DNA of 64,000 bases from an uncultured Arenicella sp. (GTDB lineage: Bacteria > Pseudomonadota > Gammaproteobacteria > Arenicellales > Arenicellaceae): NCBI GenBank assembly GCA_937974565.1, contig CALJWL010000031.1, positions 1 to 64,000 of the forward strand, read 5' to 3'. Position numbers and translations under genes: made by a program. Of the stretch, positions 19,677 to 28,225 are shown piece after piece. The notes under the pieces are model-generated. The model worked only from the letters and a program-made list of their open reading frames with translations, was not told where the DNA came from and made no database searches. Position 1 is the first letter of the stretch. Every line of letters starts with the position of its first letter.

Positions 19677-20783
19677 TCATAAGCGCATAGGCATTATCAA
19701 ATACAAAGTATCATCCGATTGATCGGAGTGGAATGTACAACTTGTATTCGGGTCTAGCAATCCTAAGTTTATGTTTTCAGAGTCACACGAACGTAATGCT
19801 TCGAGTAAATAACTCACATTAAAACCTATTTCAATTGGAGCGTGTGAGTACTCAACTTCCATTTCATCTTTTGCGTGTTCTTGATCTGGATTGTGTGATT
19901 TAACCTGAAGCACATTATTACTCAATGAGAGCGATACACCTCTAAACTTCTCATTACTCAGAATAGCCGCTCTACTTAACACTTCGATCAAATTTGCTCG
20001 ATCTATAATGATGTGTTTGTCCAAATTAGCTGGAATGACTTTTTCATAATCAGGAAAACGGCCATCGATTAATTTTGAAATGAACATAAAGTCTCCCGAG
20101 TTTATCGATATATGGCTCGCATTAAGCTTTACTTCTACATTGTCTTCACTGCCAGCATCAACAAATTTACCAATTTCAAGCACTGCTTTACGCGGGACAA
20201 TACTTTGAACAAAATCAATCCCTGTGTTTTCAATATGGACTTGTGTTTTAGCTAATCTATGACCGTCTGTTGCTACAGACAATATGCGATCACCGTGTAT
20301 TTCAATCAAAAGACCGTTTAAAAAATAGCGTACGTCTTGTTGAGCCATGGAAAATGACGTTTTAGTCAACAAGTTATTCAATTGCTTTTGTTGAATTGAA
20401 AACTCATGCTTCCAATGGGTTTCCTCTAAACGTGGATAATCATCAGCGGAAAGCGTTTGCAATGTAAAGCGACTTTTACCGGCCGATACCATCATCTTAT
20501 TGTCAGTTTCAATGCTCAAATTTAGTAATGTTTGAGGCTTCAATGATTTACAGATATCAAATAATTTTCGAGCAGATACGGTTGTCTTTCCATCTTGACC
20601 ACTGACGTTTTCTACGTTGGTGGTGATTTCCGTTTCTAAATCAGACCCTACAAGCGTTAATGTTCCTTGGTTTAGTTCTATATATACATTTCCTAAAATT
20701 GGTAATGTCTGTCTTTTTTCGACAACACCAATCACCTGCGAAAGCGGTTTTTCCAGTATTTCTTTTTGTATATTAATATTCAT
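19677..20783 (-). CDS. dnaN: DNA polymerase III beta sliding clamp
   Basis: The ring-shaped processivity clamp of the replicative polymerase. At 368 residues it matches the family (366 in E. coli). The three tandem clamp domains are recognisable: N-terminal MNINIQKEILEKPLSQVIGVVEKRQTLPIL-type start, the VATDGHRLAKT motif at about residue 175, and the closing segment ending LYLIMPMRL, which forms the partner-binding pocket. It lies downstream of dnaA in the same direction, separated by the candidate origin. A terminator follows it immediately, which cuts it off from gyrB. Confidence 0.99.
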   Translation of the reverse strand: MNINIQKEILEKPLSQVIGVVEKRQTLPILGNVYIELNQGTLTLVGSDLETEITTNVENVSGQDGKTTVSARKLFDICKSLKPQTLLNLSIETDNKMMVSAGKSRFTLQTLSADDYPRLEETHWKHEFSIQQKQLNNLLTKTSFSMAQQDVRYFLNGLLIEIHGDRILSVATDGHRLAKTQVHIENTGIDFVQSIVPRKAVLEIGKFVDAGSEDNVEVKLNASHISINSGDFMFISKLIDGRFPDYEKVIPANLDKHIIIDRANLIEVLSRAAILSNEKFRGVSLSLSNNVLQVKSHNPDQEHAKDEMEVEYSHAPIEIGFNVSYLLEALRSCDSENINLGLLDPNTSCTFHSDQSDDTLYLIMPMRL

Positions 20784-21023
20784 GTTGTTTACTTATAGGG
20801 TTTTAGTAGTTATTACTAATCCTGTATATAACTAGCATAAACTAAAAATTCTCTTTATTTTCAATAACTTAAATGTAAATTTAACTGTTAATAACTATCC
20901 AGATAACCAAATAATAAGCTGTGGATTAAATGTGGATAAAAGTTATCAATTAATAATACAGCATTTATACAGAAGTTATCCACAGGCGCTTTTGGTGCCT
21001 TTCTGATTTCGTTGCCTAAGCCA
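20784..21023. other. oriC: Candidate replication origin (oriC) between dnaA and dnaN
   Basis: An AT-rich 240-base gap with two perfect DnaA boxes in opposite orientation: TGTGGATAA (20931-20939) and TTATCCACA (20976-20984). A one-mismatch box, TGTGGATTA, lies at 20920-20928. The stretch 20836-20915 is very A/T rich and could be the unwinding element. The Pseudomonas origin region also includes this type of gap. The dnaA-rpmH gap has no comparable boxes. Function is inferred. Confidence 0.7.
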
Positions 21024-22376
21024 TTAAACTGACAGTATTTTGGATAAGCTTTTGTAGTCTTCGTTAATTTTTGGTTCGGTTCTTGTTAATTCATCTATTT
21101 TCTTGCAAGCGTGGATAACCGTAGTGTGGTCTCGTCCACCAAAGGCATCGCCAATATCTGGTAGGCTGAGGCTAGTGAGTTCTTTGGCCAAGGCCATCGC
21201 AATTTGTCTTGGCCTGGCAATTTGCCTATTGCGGCGTTTTGATTTCAAATCAGAAACACGAATACTGTAAAAATCTGCCACGGTCTTTTGAATGTTTTCT
21301 ATTGATATCTTACGCTCTTGAAACAGTGTTAAATCTTGCAAGGTATCTTTTGCTAGATCGATATCGATTTCTCGATGAGTAAACCGTGAGCTGGCAACCA
21401 ACCTGTGCAACGCCCCTTCCAACTCTCGAACATTTGAACGGATTTTTTTTGCAACGAGAAAAGCCACCTCATCGCTCAGTTCAATTTCATTTTTACGGGC
21501 TTTGTTTTTTAAAATAGCTACTCGTGTTTCTAACTCGGGCGGATCTATTCTAACTGTTAGCCCGCTTTCGAAACGAGAAATTAGGCGCTCTTGAAGATTG
21601 TTTATTTCTTTAGGGAACTTGTCACTGGTAAGAATGATTTGAGCACCGGTTTCTAATAAGGTGTTAAAAGTGTGGAAAAACTCTTCTTGTGACTGATTTT
21701 TCCCAGCAAAAAATTGAATATCATCGATCAGCAAAGCGTCTAACGAGCGGTAATACGCTTTAAATTTGGCCATTGAGTTGTGTCCGATCGATTTGACCAT
21801 ATCTGAAACGAAACGTTCAGAATGCACATAGGCTACATTGGCGTTTTTCTTATTTGCTTTAATTAGATTGCCAGCAGCGTGCATAAGGTGGGTTTTTCCT
21901 AATCCCACACCACCATAAATAAACAGAGGGTTATAAGCCGAACCGGGGTTTTCACTGACTTGTTTTGTTGCGGCACGTGCAATTTGGTTTGACTTTCCTT
22001 CAATGTGGTTCTCAAAACTAAACGTGGCATTTAATACGTTAGTGCCAAATTCAGAAGACACATCGCCAGTGTTATCACTAAAATTTCCCTTTTCCACTGA
22101 AGAGGGTTGTTTTTTGCGCTCGGTGTTTCGCTTACTCTCGATCATTTTTACTGAGACGGCTATATTATTGCCAGCAAAATGTTGAGCGGCACTTTGCAAC
22201 ACTTCAAACAGGTTCTCGTTAATCCAATCGACCACAAATCGATTGGGGGCGTATAGAACCAAATCGCGATCATCATTGCTGGCCGTCAGTGGTCGCACCC
22301 ATGTATGGAAATCACGTTCTTCGATTTCGTCTTCGAGCTTTTTTAGGCACTTATCCCAAAGGAGAGTATTTTCCAT
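21024..22376 (-). CDS. dnaA: Chromosomal replication initiator DnaA
   Basis: An AAA+ ATPase that binds DnaA boxes and opens the origin. The 450-residue protein has domain I (residues 1-90, LLWDKCLKKLEDEIEERDFHTW type), a short linker, and the AAA+ domain with Walker A GGVGLGKTH (about 150) and Walker B LLIDDIQF. Domain IV has the box-binding signature ending GGRDHTTVIHACKKI at about residue 430. ATG 22376 gives the family N-terminus MENTLLWDKC; the longer frame to 22412 adds residues with no family match. It is divergent from rpmH. Confidence 0.99.
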   Translation of the reverse strand: MENTLLWDKCLKKLEDEIEERDFHTWVRPLTASNDDRDLVLYAPNRFVVDWINENLFEVLQSAAQHFAGNNIAVSVKMIESKRNTERKKQPSSVEKGNFSDNTGDVSSEFGTNVLNATFSFENHIEGKSNQIARAATKQVSENPGSAYNPLFIYGGVGLGKTHLMHAAGNLIKANKKNANVAYVHSERFVSDMVKSIGHNSMAKFKAYYRSLDALLIDDIQFFAGKNQSQEEFFHTFNTLLETGAQIILTSDKFPKEINNLQERLISRFESGLTVRIDPPELETRVAILKNKARKNEIELSDEVAFLVAKKIRSNVRELEGALHRLVASSRFTHREIDIDLAKDTLQDLTLFQERKISIENIQKTVADFYSIRVSDLKSKRRNRQIARPRQIAMALAKELTSLSLPDIGDAFGGRDHTTVIHACKKIDELTRTEPKINEDYKSLSKILSV

Positions 22377-22687
22377 TATCAAAAATAATACGTGCTGTTT
22401 AAGGCAGCACACTTTACATGTAGAAGGTTAGTAGAGCTATGTGTACAGTTAAGCTATAGCATTGTGCTTTGCGCCACAAAGCGTATCTTGATTTTTTATA
22501 TCAAGGCTTACTGGTTCACAGTTTTATATTGCTTTTATCTAATTGTTTATTAGCCTTTCGCAAATAAGCCTTGTTAATTCAATATTAAGAAGAGGTCAGA
22601 TAATATAACGCCCCCCACTGAAATTTTGAAATGAATTGCATTAAAAAATGGGATGTAAAAAAACTTCAAAGAATGCTCATAGGTCAT

Positions 22688-22708
22688 TGACTATAGTAAC
22701 TAAAGTCA
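22688..22708. promoter_or_regulatory. 21-bp inverted repeat, possible operator
   Basis: TGACTATAGT and ACTAAAGTCA flank one central base; nine of ten positions are complementary. The symmetry and size fit a dimeric regulator's site. It lies about 70 bases upstream of the candidate rpmH -35 element. Confidence 0.4.
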
Positions 22709-22778
22709 GTACCTTTGCAGCCCGTTTGAAGATGGTCGCGAAGCAGCGTAATTAACTGCAATGAACGAAAACAACGAG

Positions 22779-22806
22779 TTGACACATCACTCGATTGTTT
22801 TATTGT
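22779..22806 (+). promoter_or_regulatory. Candidate rpmH promoter
   Basis: TTGACA (22779-22784), a 16-base spacer and TATTGT (22801-22806). It would give rpmH mRNA a leader of about 140 bases. Confidence 0.5.
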
Positions 22807-22948
22807 TCAGGCTGATTCGATAACGATAAACTAGTTTAGCAACACTCTATACAAAGCTTATAACTCATTTGCTTTAAGACATGCCGCATTGTGCATGCAC
22901 TGGTAATAAAGAGTTAAGTAAAAAAGAGTCAATAATAGGTTCCTTACA

Positions 22949-23083
22949 ATGAAACGTACTTTTCAACCAAGCCAAATTAAGCGTAAGCGTACACACGGCT
23001 TTCGTGCTCGTATGGCAACAAAAAACGGTCGTGCCATTATAAATGCTCGCAGAGCTAAAGGCCGCGCATCTTTAACTGTTTAA
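22949..23083 (+). CDS. rpmH: 50S ribosomal protein L34
   Basis: A 44-residue, very basic ribosomal protein of the large subunit. The sequence begins [20 protein letters not shown] and ends [10 protein letters not shown], the canonical L34 pattern and length. It is the first gene of the rpmH-rnpA-yidD-yidC-mnmE series. A hairpin with a T-tract downstream suggests that much transcription stops before rnpA, so L34 can be made in excess over RNase P protein. Confidence 0.98.
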   Translation: MKRTFQPSQIKRKRTHGFRARMATKNGRAIINARRAKGRASLTV

Positions 23084-23143
23084 TTTATTTACGACAGTTA
23101 ATATTAGGCAACGACATTGAGTCGTTAAGCCGACTTTTTAAGG

Positions 23144-23176
23144 AAGCCGTTTGTGAATTCGCAAACGGCTTTTTTG
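23144..23176 (+). terminator. Terminator or attenuator between rpmH and rnpA
   Basis: AAGCCGTTTG pairs with CAAACGGCTT around an 8-base loop and is followed by Ts. A smaller ACGAC/GTCGT hairpin precedes it near 23111-23125. It probably limits read-through from rpmH to rnpA. Confidence 0.85.
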
Positions 23177-23252
23177 CTACTGAGCGTTGCTAGGTATGAG
23201 AAAGGGAGCTAGCAATGATTACCTATACAGTCCTACCCTATTATAAGAAGCC

Positions 23253-23660
23253 GTGTCATTCAGATTTCGCAAACATCAGCGCATTAAATCGCCAGACGAG
23301 TTTAAACACGTATACAATAATAAGCAGTGGGGTAACACTCGTTTGTTGACTTTCAATGCGTTGTCTACTGCATTGATTGATGATAAACCCAACCAGTTGG
23401 GCGTAACGGTTTCTAAAAAAGTATCAAAGTTGGCGGTACGCCGTAACCTCTTGAAGAGGTTGGTTCGAGAGTTCTACAGGCAACACCAACACGAGATTAT
23501 AGCCACGCAACTTGTTATAACAGTTAAGCCTGCTGCTCGTAACGCCAGTAATCAAGAAATAACCGAACAGTTGCAAGAGCTTTGGGTAAAGCTTAAAAAG
23601 TGGCGTCGATGGTCAGACCACCAAGAAAAGCGTGAAAAGGAAAGTAAGGAAACGCCATGA
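23253..23660 (+). CDS. rnpA: Ribonuclease P protein component
   Basis: The protein cofactor of RNase P, which matures the 5' ends of tRNAs. The 135-residue chain has the N-terminal [14 protein letters not shown] start, the central LGVTVSKKV strand and the signature [18 protein letters not shown] at about residues 58-76. Initiation is at GTG 23253, common for rnpA. The basic C-terminal tail is somewhat longer than in E. coli. Its end overlaps the yidD start by four bases (ATGA). Confidence 0.96.
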   Translation: MSFRFRKHQRIKSPDEFKHVYNNKQWGNTRLLTFNALSTALIDDKPNQLGVTVSKKVSKLAVRRNLLKRLVREFYRQHQHEIIATQLVITVKPAARNASNQEITEQLQELWVKLKKWRRWSDHQEKREKESKETP

Positions 23661-23917
23661 AAATAATTTTGAACGCACTTTTTCGATTGTATCACTTAGT
23701 TATTAGTCCTTTGTTAGGCACTAATTGCCGTTACGCACCAAGCTGTTCGGTGTACACGCGTGTGGCAATAGATCTTCATGGGCCAGTTAAAGGCTCTTGG
23801 CTTGGTTTAAAACGAATGTGTCGTTGTCACCCTTGGGGTGGGCATGGGTTTGACCCTGTGCCCGGGAGTTTGGAATCCGAAAACCCAGCTTATCAAGCTG
23901 AAAAAAAGCTCAAATAA
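23657..23917 (+). CDS. yidD: Membrane protein insertion efficiency factor YidD
   Basis: A small membrane-associated protein that assists YidC-dependent insertion. The 86-residue product has the family pattern: an N-terminal amphipathic helix ([15 protein letters not shown]), then the cysteine-bearing [15 protein letters not shown] segment and the [14 protein letters not shown] motif. The start overlaps the rnpA stop (ATGA), indicating coupled translation. yidC follows after 157 bases with no gene. Confidence 0.96.
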   Translation: MKIILNALFRLYHLVISPLLGTNCRYAPSCSVYTRVAIDLHGPVKGSWLGLKRMCRCHPWGGHGFDPVPGSLESENPAYQAEKKLK

Positions 23918-24074
23918 AAGGACAAAATCACCTCAAACGAGCAAGACCACAGCAAAGATTAAAGGCAATGCGCTTTATTCGTGTGTTCTTACCTTATTTA
24001 GACTTCAGTTAAGGCTATAAAAAGGTAGAATACGCCCCCATATCGTAGTCTTATCTTGATCACATTTATCAATT

Positions 24075-25748
24075 ATGGAAAACCAACGCAATCTGTTGTT
24101 TATTGGCTTATTGACCATTTCGGTGGTGTTGTACTTGAAATGGCTAGAGTTTAGTAAAAAAGCGGTCGACGTTACCCCTGTTGCACAGCAACAAACATTA
24201 CCAGACTTGCCGAATGAAGCCGTGGGTTCCGAATTGCCGGCGGTGACTCAGCAAGCCACCGATATTCCGCAAATTCAAGATCACCAAAGCCAAACCGTAA
24301 CTGTATCTTCAGCCGGCGAACTTATTCGCGTGGAAACCGACCTTGTGATTGCCATGATTAATACTCAAGGTGGAACTCTGGAGCGTTTGGAGTTAAAACA
24401 AGAACCGGCTTCTCGAGAAACACCTGATCAAGGCTTTGTGTTACTTAAAAACGAATTGGGTGAGCAGTTTGTTGTGGAAGATGGGTTACGAACCGTGGAT
24501 GGCACGGCCCCGACTCACAAAGACGTTTACCAACATGAGAACACGAATTACGATCTAGGTAGTGCTGATAAAGTGACTGTGCCGCTCAGGTTTATAAACG
24601 CCGATGGGGTGGAGTTCACTAAAACCATCACGTTTAAACGTGACAGTTATGTGGTCGATATTGATTATCAAATAGACAATCGCAGTGCATCGCCTTGGCG
24701 TGGCTTTTTCTACGGCCAATTTCGCCGTACTCAGCCAGAGGGTGGCGGTGGTGGCTTTGGTCAGTTACCGAGCTACACCGGCGGGGTTTATTACACAGCT
24801 AATGATAAATACACCAAATACGATTTTGGTGATATGCAAGACGAGAACCTATCTAAGCCGGTTTCCAAAGCGTGGGTGGCGATGCTCCAACATTATTTTG
24901 TGGGTGCATTTTTACCAGAAGACACCGATAAACGTCTTTACTCATTTGCTGGCAACGAAGCCAACCCAGTGTATCGTTTGGGTTATGTGAGTGATTCGGT
25001 GATCAATGTGGGGGCTGGCTCACAAGGTGAGACAAGCACGCAAGTATTCATTGGCCCTAAAACCCAAAGTCGCTTAAAAGCCATAGAGGCGCAAGGTTTT
25101 ACCGGTTTGGCTAGAACCGTTGATTATGGATGGCTTACTTTTTTAGCCGACCCCTTGTTTTGGCTGTTGAATAAAATTCACGGCCTTGTTGGTAACTGGG
25201 GCTGGGCCATTATTTTATTAACGGTTCTTATTAAAGCCGCGTTTTTTAAGCTTTCTGACAAGAGCGGTAAATCAATGGCCGCCATGAAACGTATTCAGCC
25301 GCGCTTACAAACACTGAAAGAACGCTACAAAGATGATCGCCAAAAATTTCAAATGGAAATGATGGCTTTGTATAAACAAGAAAAAATTAACCCAGCAGGT
25401 GGTTGTTTACCGATACTTGTGCAAATGCCGGTGTTCTTAGCCTTGTACTGGGTGTTACTTGAAAGTGTGGAGTTAAGGCAAGCGCCTTTTGCGTTGTGGT
25501 TACAAGATCTCTCTGCACCCGATCCGTATTATGTTTTGCCCGTTCTAATGGGATTAACTCAGTTTATTATGTTTCGCCTTAACCCAACCCCAATGGAAGA
25601 CATACAGAAGAAAGTGTTCATGATCATGCCGATTGTGTTCATTTTTATATTTGCTGGTTTCCCACAAGGTTTGGTACTTTACTGGGTAGTAAATAATATT
25701 TTATCAATGGCCCAACAGTGGTATATCAACCGAAAATACGCGGTTTAA
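24075..25748 (+). CDS. yidC: Membrane protein insertase YidC
   Basis: An inner-membrane insertase that works alone or with SecYEG. The 557-residue protein has an N-terminal membrane helix (about 5-22), a large periplasmic beta domain (about 60-345) and the conserved C-terminal core of five helices. Landmarks are WGWAIILLTVLIK, the cytoplasmic coiled hairpin around KRIQPRLQTLKERYKDD, and PAGGCLPILVQMPVF. Length is typical for gammaproteobacteria (about 550). It lies between yidD and mnmE in the standard order. Confidence 0.98.
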   Translation: MENQRNLLFIGLLTISVVLYLKWLEFSKKAVDVTPVAQQQTLPDLPNEAVGSELPAVTQQATDIPQIQDHQSQTVTVSSAGELIRVETDLVIAMINTQGGTLERLELKQEPASRETPDQGFVLLKNELGEQFVVEDGLRTVDGTAPTHKDVYQHENTNYDLGSADKVTVPLRFINADGVEFTKTITFKRDSYVVDIDYQIDNRSASPWRGFFYGQFRRTQPEGGGGGFGQLPSYTGGVYYTANDKYTKYDFGDMQDENLSKPVSKAWVAMLQHYFVGAFLPEDTDKRLYSFAGNEANPVYRLGYVSDSVINVGAGSQGETSTQVFIGPKTQSRLKAIEAQGFTGLARTVDYGWLTFLADPLFWLLNKIHGLVGNWGWAIILLTVLIKAAFFKLSDKSGKSMAAMKRIQPRLQTLKERYKDDRQKFQMEMMALYKQEKINPAGGCLPILVQMPVFLALYWVLLESVELRQAPFALWLQDLSAPDPYYVLPVLMGLTQFIMFRLNPTPMEDIQKKVFMIMPIVFIFIFAGFPQGLVLYWVVNNILSMAQQWYINRKYAV

Positions 25749-25795
25749 ATTTTTAGCTTTCATTGTTCTTATTCAATAATCTGTTTTTATAAGGT

Positions 25796-27115
25796 ATGCA
25801 GGATACGATCGCGGCCATAGCCACTCCACCGGGTAAAGGTGGAGTGGGAGTGATAAGGGTATCCGGTAGTAAAGCCAAGGAAATTGGCGAAAGGATTTCA
25901 GCAAGACCTTTGATCGATCGTGTGGCCACCTTTGCGCATTTTAAAGATGCCAATCAAGAGACGATAGATTCAGGGCTTACGATATTTTTTGCCGGTCCAA
26001 AATCGTTTACCGGAGAGGACGTGGTTGAGTTTCAAGGTCATGGCGGCCCAGTAATCTTAGACCTAATGTTAAAACAGGTGATATCCCTAGGTGCGCGGCA
26101 AGCTCGGGCGGGCGAGTTCTCAGAAAGAGCTTTTTTAAACGATAAAATAGACCTTGCTCAAGCCGAGGCGATAGCCGACTTAATTGATAGCAGCACAGAA
26201 CAAGCCGCTAAAAGTGCAATGCGGTCTTTAAAAGGTGAGTTTTCAAAAAAAGTAAACGCCTTGTTGAAAGAGCTGATTTACTTGCGCATGTATGTCGAGG
26301 CAGCAATCGATTTTCCTGATGAAGAGATCGATTTTCTTGCTGACGAAAAAATACGATTGAGTATTGAGGGTTTACAGAAAAGTTTGGACAGGACCATCCA
26401 ACAAGCGGGTCAAGGTGCCATCTTGCGTAACGGTTTACGGCTGGTTATTGCTGGAAAACCGAATGCTGGAAAATCCAGTTTGTTGAATGCCTTGGCCGGT
26501 CAAGAAGCCGCTATTGTTACCAATATCGCTGGCACCACACGAGATATCGTGACCGAAACCATTGATGTTGACGGTTTACCAGTACACATTATTGATACGG
26601 CCGGTTTGAGAGACAGCTCAGATGCGGTGGAAAAAATAGGCATAGAGCGCGCACGAAAGGCCATTATTGATGCTGATCATGTGTTACTACTGATTGATGT
26701 CAGTGATCAGGGCAGCATTGAATTATCCGATTTTCCAGAACTGAACAATGCCAGCGTTACCACCGTTTTTAACAAAATAGACCTGTTAAGTACTGATAAC
26801 CAGTTCGAGGGTATTGCCTTATCGGCCAAAACCGGCGAAGGCATTGAATCGCTTAAGGCCGCCATTAAAAAAATGGCGGGCTACGCTCAAGAAAATGAAA
26901 CTGTTTTTACCGCGCGCCGGCGGCATTTGACCGCACTTTCACAGGCCAGTGACGCCGTGCAAAGAGGGTTGGATCAATTAAGAATTTATAACGCAGGTGA
27001 GTTGTTAGCCGATGAATTATTGCAAGCGCAAGATGCGTTGAATTCAATTACCGGTGAGTTTACGGCTGATGATTTGTTAGGTGAGATATTCAGTGGTTTT
27101 TGTATCGGTAAATAA
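25796..27115 (+). CDS. mnmE: tRNA modification GTPase MnmE
   Basis: MnmE with MnmG installs the carboxymethylaminomethyl group at U34 of tRNAs that read split codon boxes. The 439-residue protein has the folate-binding N-domain (MQDTIAAIATPPGKGGVGVIRVSG), a helical domain, and a G domain at about 215-370. The G domain shows GKPNAGKSSLLNALAG, a G2 TTRD, DTAGLRD and a NKID motif. The invariant C-terminal CIGK ends the chain. It is slightly shorter than the usual 450-455 residues but no motif is missing. mnmG lies 6 kb downstream, beyond the lipase block. Confidence 0.98.
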   Translation: MQDTIAAIATPPGKGGVGVIRVSGSKAKEIGERISARPLIDRVATFAHFKDANQETIDSGLTIFFAGPKSFTGEDVVEFQGHGGPVILDLMLKQVISLGARQARAGEFSERAFLNDKIDLAQAEAIADLIDSSTEQAAKSAMRSLKGEFSKKVNALLKELIYLRMYVEAAIDFPDEEIDFLADEKIRLSIEGLQKSLDRTIQQAGQGAILRNGLRLVIAGKPNAGKSSLLNALAGQEAAIVTNIAGTTRDIVTETIDVDGLPVHIIDTAGLRDSSDAVEKIGIERARKAIIDADHVLLLIDVSDQGSIELSDFPELNNASVTTVFNKIDLLSTDNQFEGIALSAKTGEGIESLKAAIKKMAGYAQENETVFTARRRHLTALSQASDAVQRGLDQLRIYNAGELLADELLQAQDALNSITGEFTADDLLGEIFSGFCIGK

Positions 27116-27190
27116 ACGGGAAGACGTTTAAGTAAGATACCAAATAACCATTTGGTGCGTTTTGCTCGCTATTGCTACTACCATACGCTC

Positions 27191-27919
27191 ATGCAAAGTA
27201 TGAGTGTGCTTAGGGAACTTAATTCCAAACAATTTACTCAAAGAAAAGCAGGGTTGGCTGCGTTTGTTGTTGCCTTGGCCTTGCATTCGTTGTTTTTGTT
27301 GCTTGACGTTTCGTTTGAACCCGCTTCTCAACCCAGTCAAAGTCGATTCTCAGTTAAAATCCACAAACAAGAAAGCAAACAAGCAGAGACGCCAGAGTTA
27401 AAAGAAGAGTCGAAAACGGATCAACCTAATACCAATACAACCAGCTCTCCAGAAAAGCCGCTTAGCCGCACTCAACCAACACACAATAAGAACTCCGTTG
27501 AGCTTTTGCTTGATTCGAAAGTATTAACGGACAAAAAAAAGAACTCAGACCCTGAGTTGAGTGTTCCGTCAATCAACGGTGACGATTTTCAGACGTTTTT
27601 ACAGCGAGAAACGGAGCGGGCTTTATCGCAAAATAAAGAAGGTGAAGACGAATTTTTATCCACATTTTCTCCTCCCGACACCCGCATATTAAAAGATACA
27701 AAAAGAGAAACAGGCCCATTGGGCGGTGGTAACTATAAAGTCGTAAGAAATGGAGTTGAATGTGAGATTTTGGTTCAGGTTCCTCAAACGCTCAGTGAAA
27801 TCACAGGGGAGGTGCCTTTGCTGTCTGGTGCCGGAAACTGTCGGGACCTGAACAATAAAATTGATTTGCTAGACAAACGTGGTCAGGTTAAAAACTCTGA
27901 CCGTCACGACTGGAATTAA
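27191..27919 (+). CDS. Single-span membrane protein of unknown function
   Basis: Not recognised. From the ATG at 27191 it has 242 residues: a basic N-terminus, one membrane helix (LAAFVVALALHSLFLLL, about residues 21-37), then a long Lys/Glu/Ser/Pro-rich linker (about 45-165). A small C-terminal domain (about 180-242) has two cysteines. The layout resembles TonB-type or other cell-envelope spanning proteins, but no TonB box-binding domain is evident. Start is uncertain: TTG 27152, ATG 27191 and ATG 27200 are all in frame and none has a strong ribosome-binding site. It follows mnmE closely and may be co-transcribed with it. Confidence 0.65.
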   Translation: MQSMSVLRELNSKQFTQRKAGLAAFVVALALHSLFLLLDVSFEPASQPSQSRFSVKIHKQESKQAETPELKEESKTDQPNTNTTSSPEKPLSRTQPTHNKNSVELLLDSKVLTDKKKNSDPELSVPSINGDDFQTFLQRETERALSQNKEGEDEFLSTFSPPDTRILKDTKRETGPLGGGNYKVVRNGVECEILVQVPQTLSEITGEVPLLSGAGNCRDLNNKIDLLDKRGQVKNSDRHDWN

Positions 27920-28225
27920 ACTTAACCCGCAAAGAAGATTAATAGACTTAACCTATAAGCCTTAATCCATTTTAATGATCTATTGCCTAATAAGTATGTA
28001 ATTTATATAAGATATAAAAATAATTCATTTTATTTTCAATATAGTGGACAAGTGGTCTGGTTTGTTTGTCCAACTTTTGATAAAAATCAGAGTTGTATCG
28101 TTAATGATGCAAGCTTGGGTTGTTTTTACACTCAAGCCCACTTCAAAAGAGTGTCTTATGATTTTAGTAGTTCAAAAGCCAGATCAACTCATTTTAGGGG
28201 AGTTGAGTTTAGTTGAGGTGCTTCG
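27920..28225. other. AT-rich intergenic stretch
   Basis: No supported gene. Two short plus-strand frames (27983-28216 and 28044-28229) lack ribosome-binding sites. The second ends in a GTGA overlap with the next gene but its composition is not protein-like. Confidence 0.4.

Larger units (their letters stand above)
22377..22948. other. dnaA-rpmH divergent intergenic region
   Basis: About 570 AT-rich bases with no gene. It must contain the dnaA promoter (minus) and the rpmH promoter (plus). I find no perfect DnaA box here. Features seen: a CTTGAT/ATCAAG hairpin near 22487-22505, an operator-like inverted repeat at 22688-22708, and a sigma70-like promoter at 22779-22806. Confidence 0.6.

Noticed and set aside
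19507-19722. 71-codon plus-strand frame across the parS site
   Set aside because: It overlaps the parS palindrome, the dnaN terminator and the dnaN 3' end; no ribosome-binding site.
23838-24020. 60-codon frame between yidD and yidC
   Set aside because: It overlaps the end of yidD in another frame and has low-complexity Lys/Thr/Ser content.
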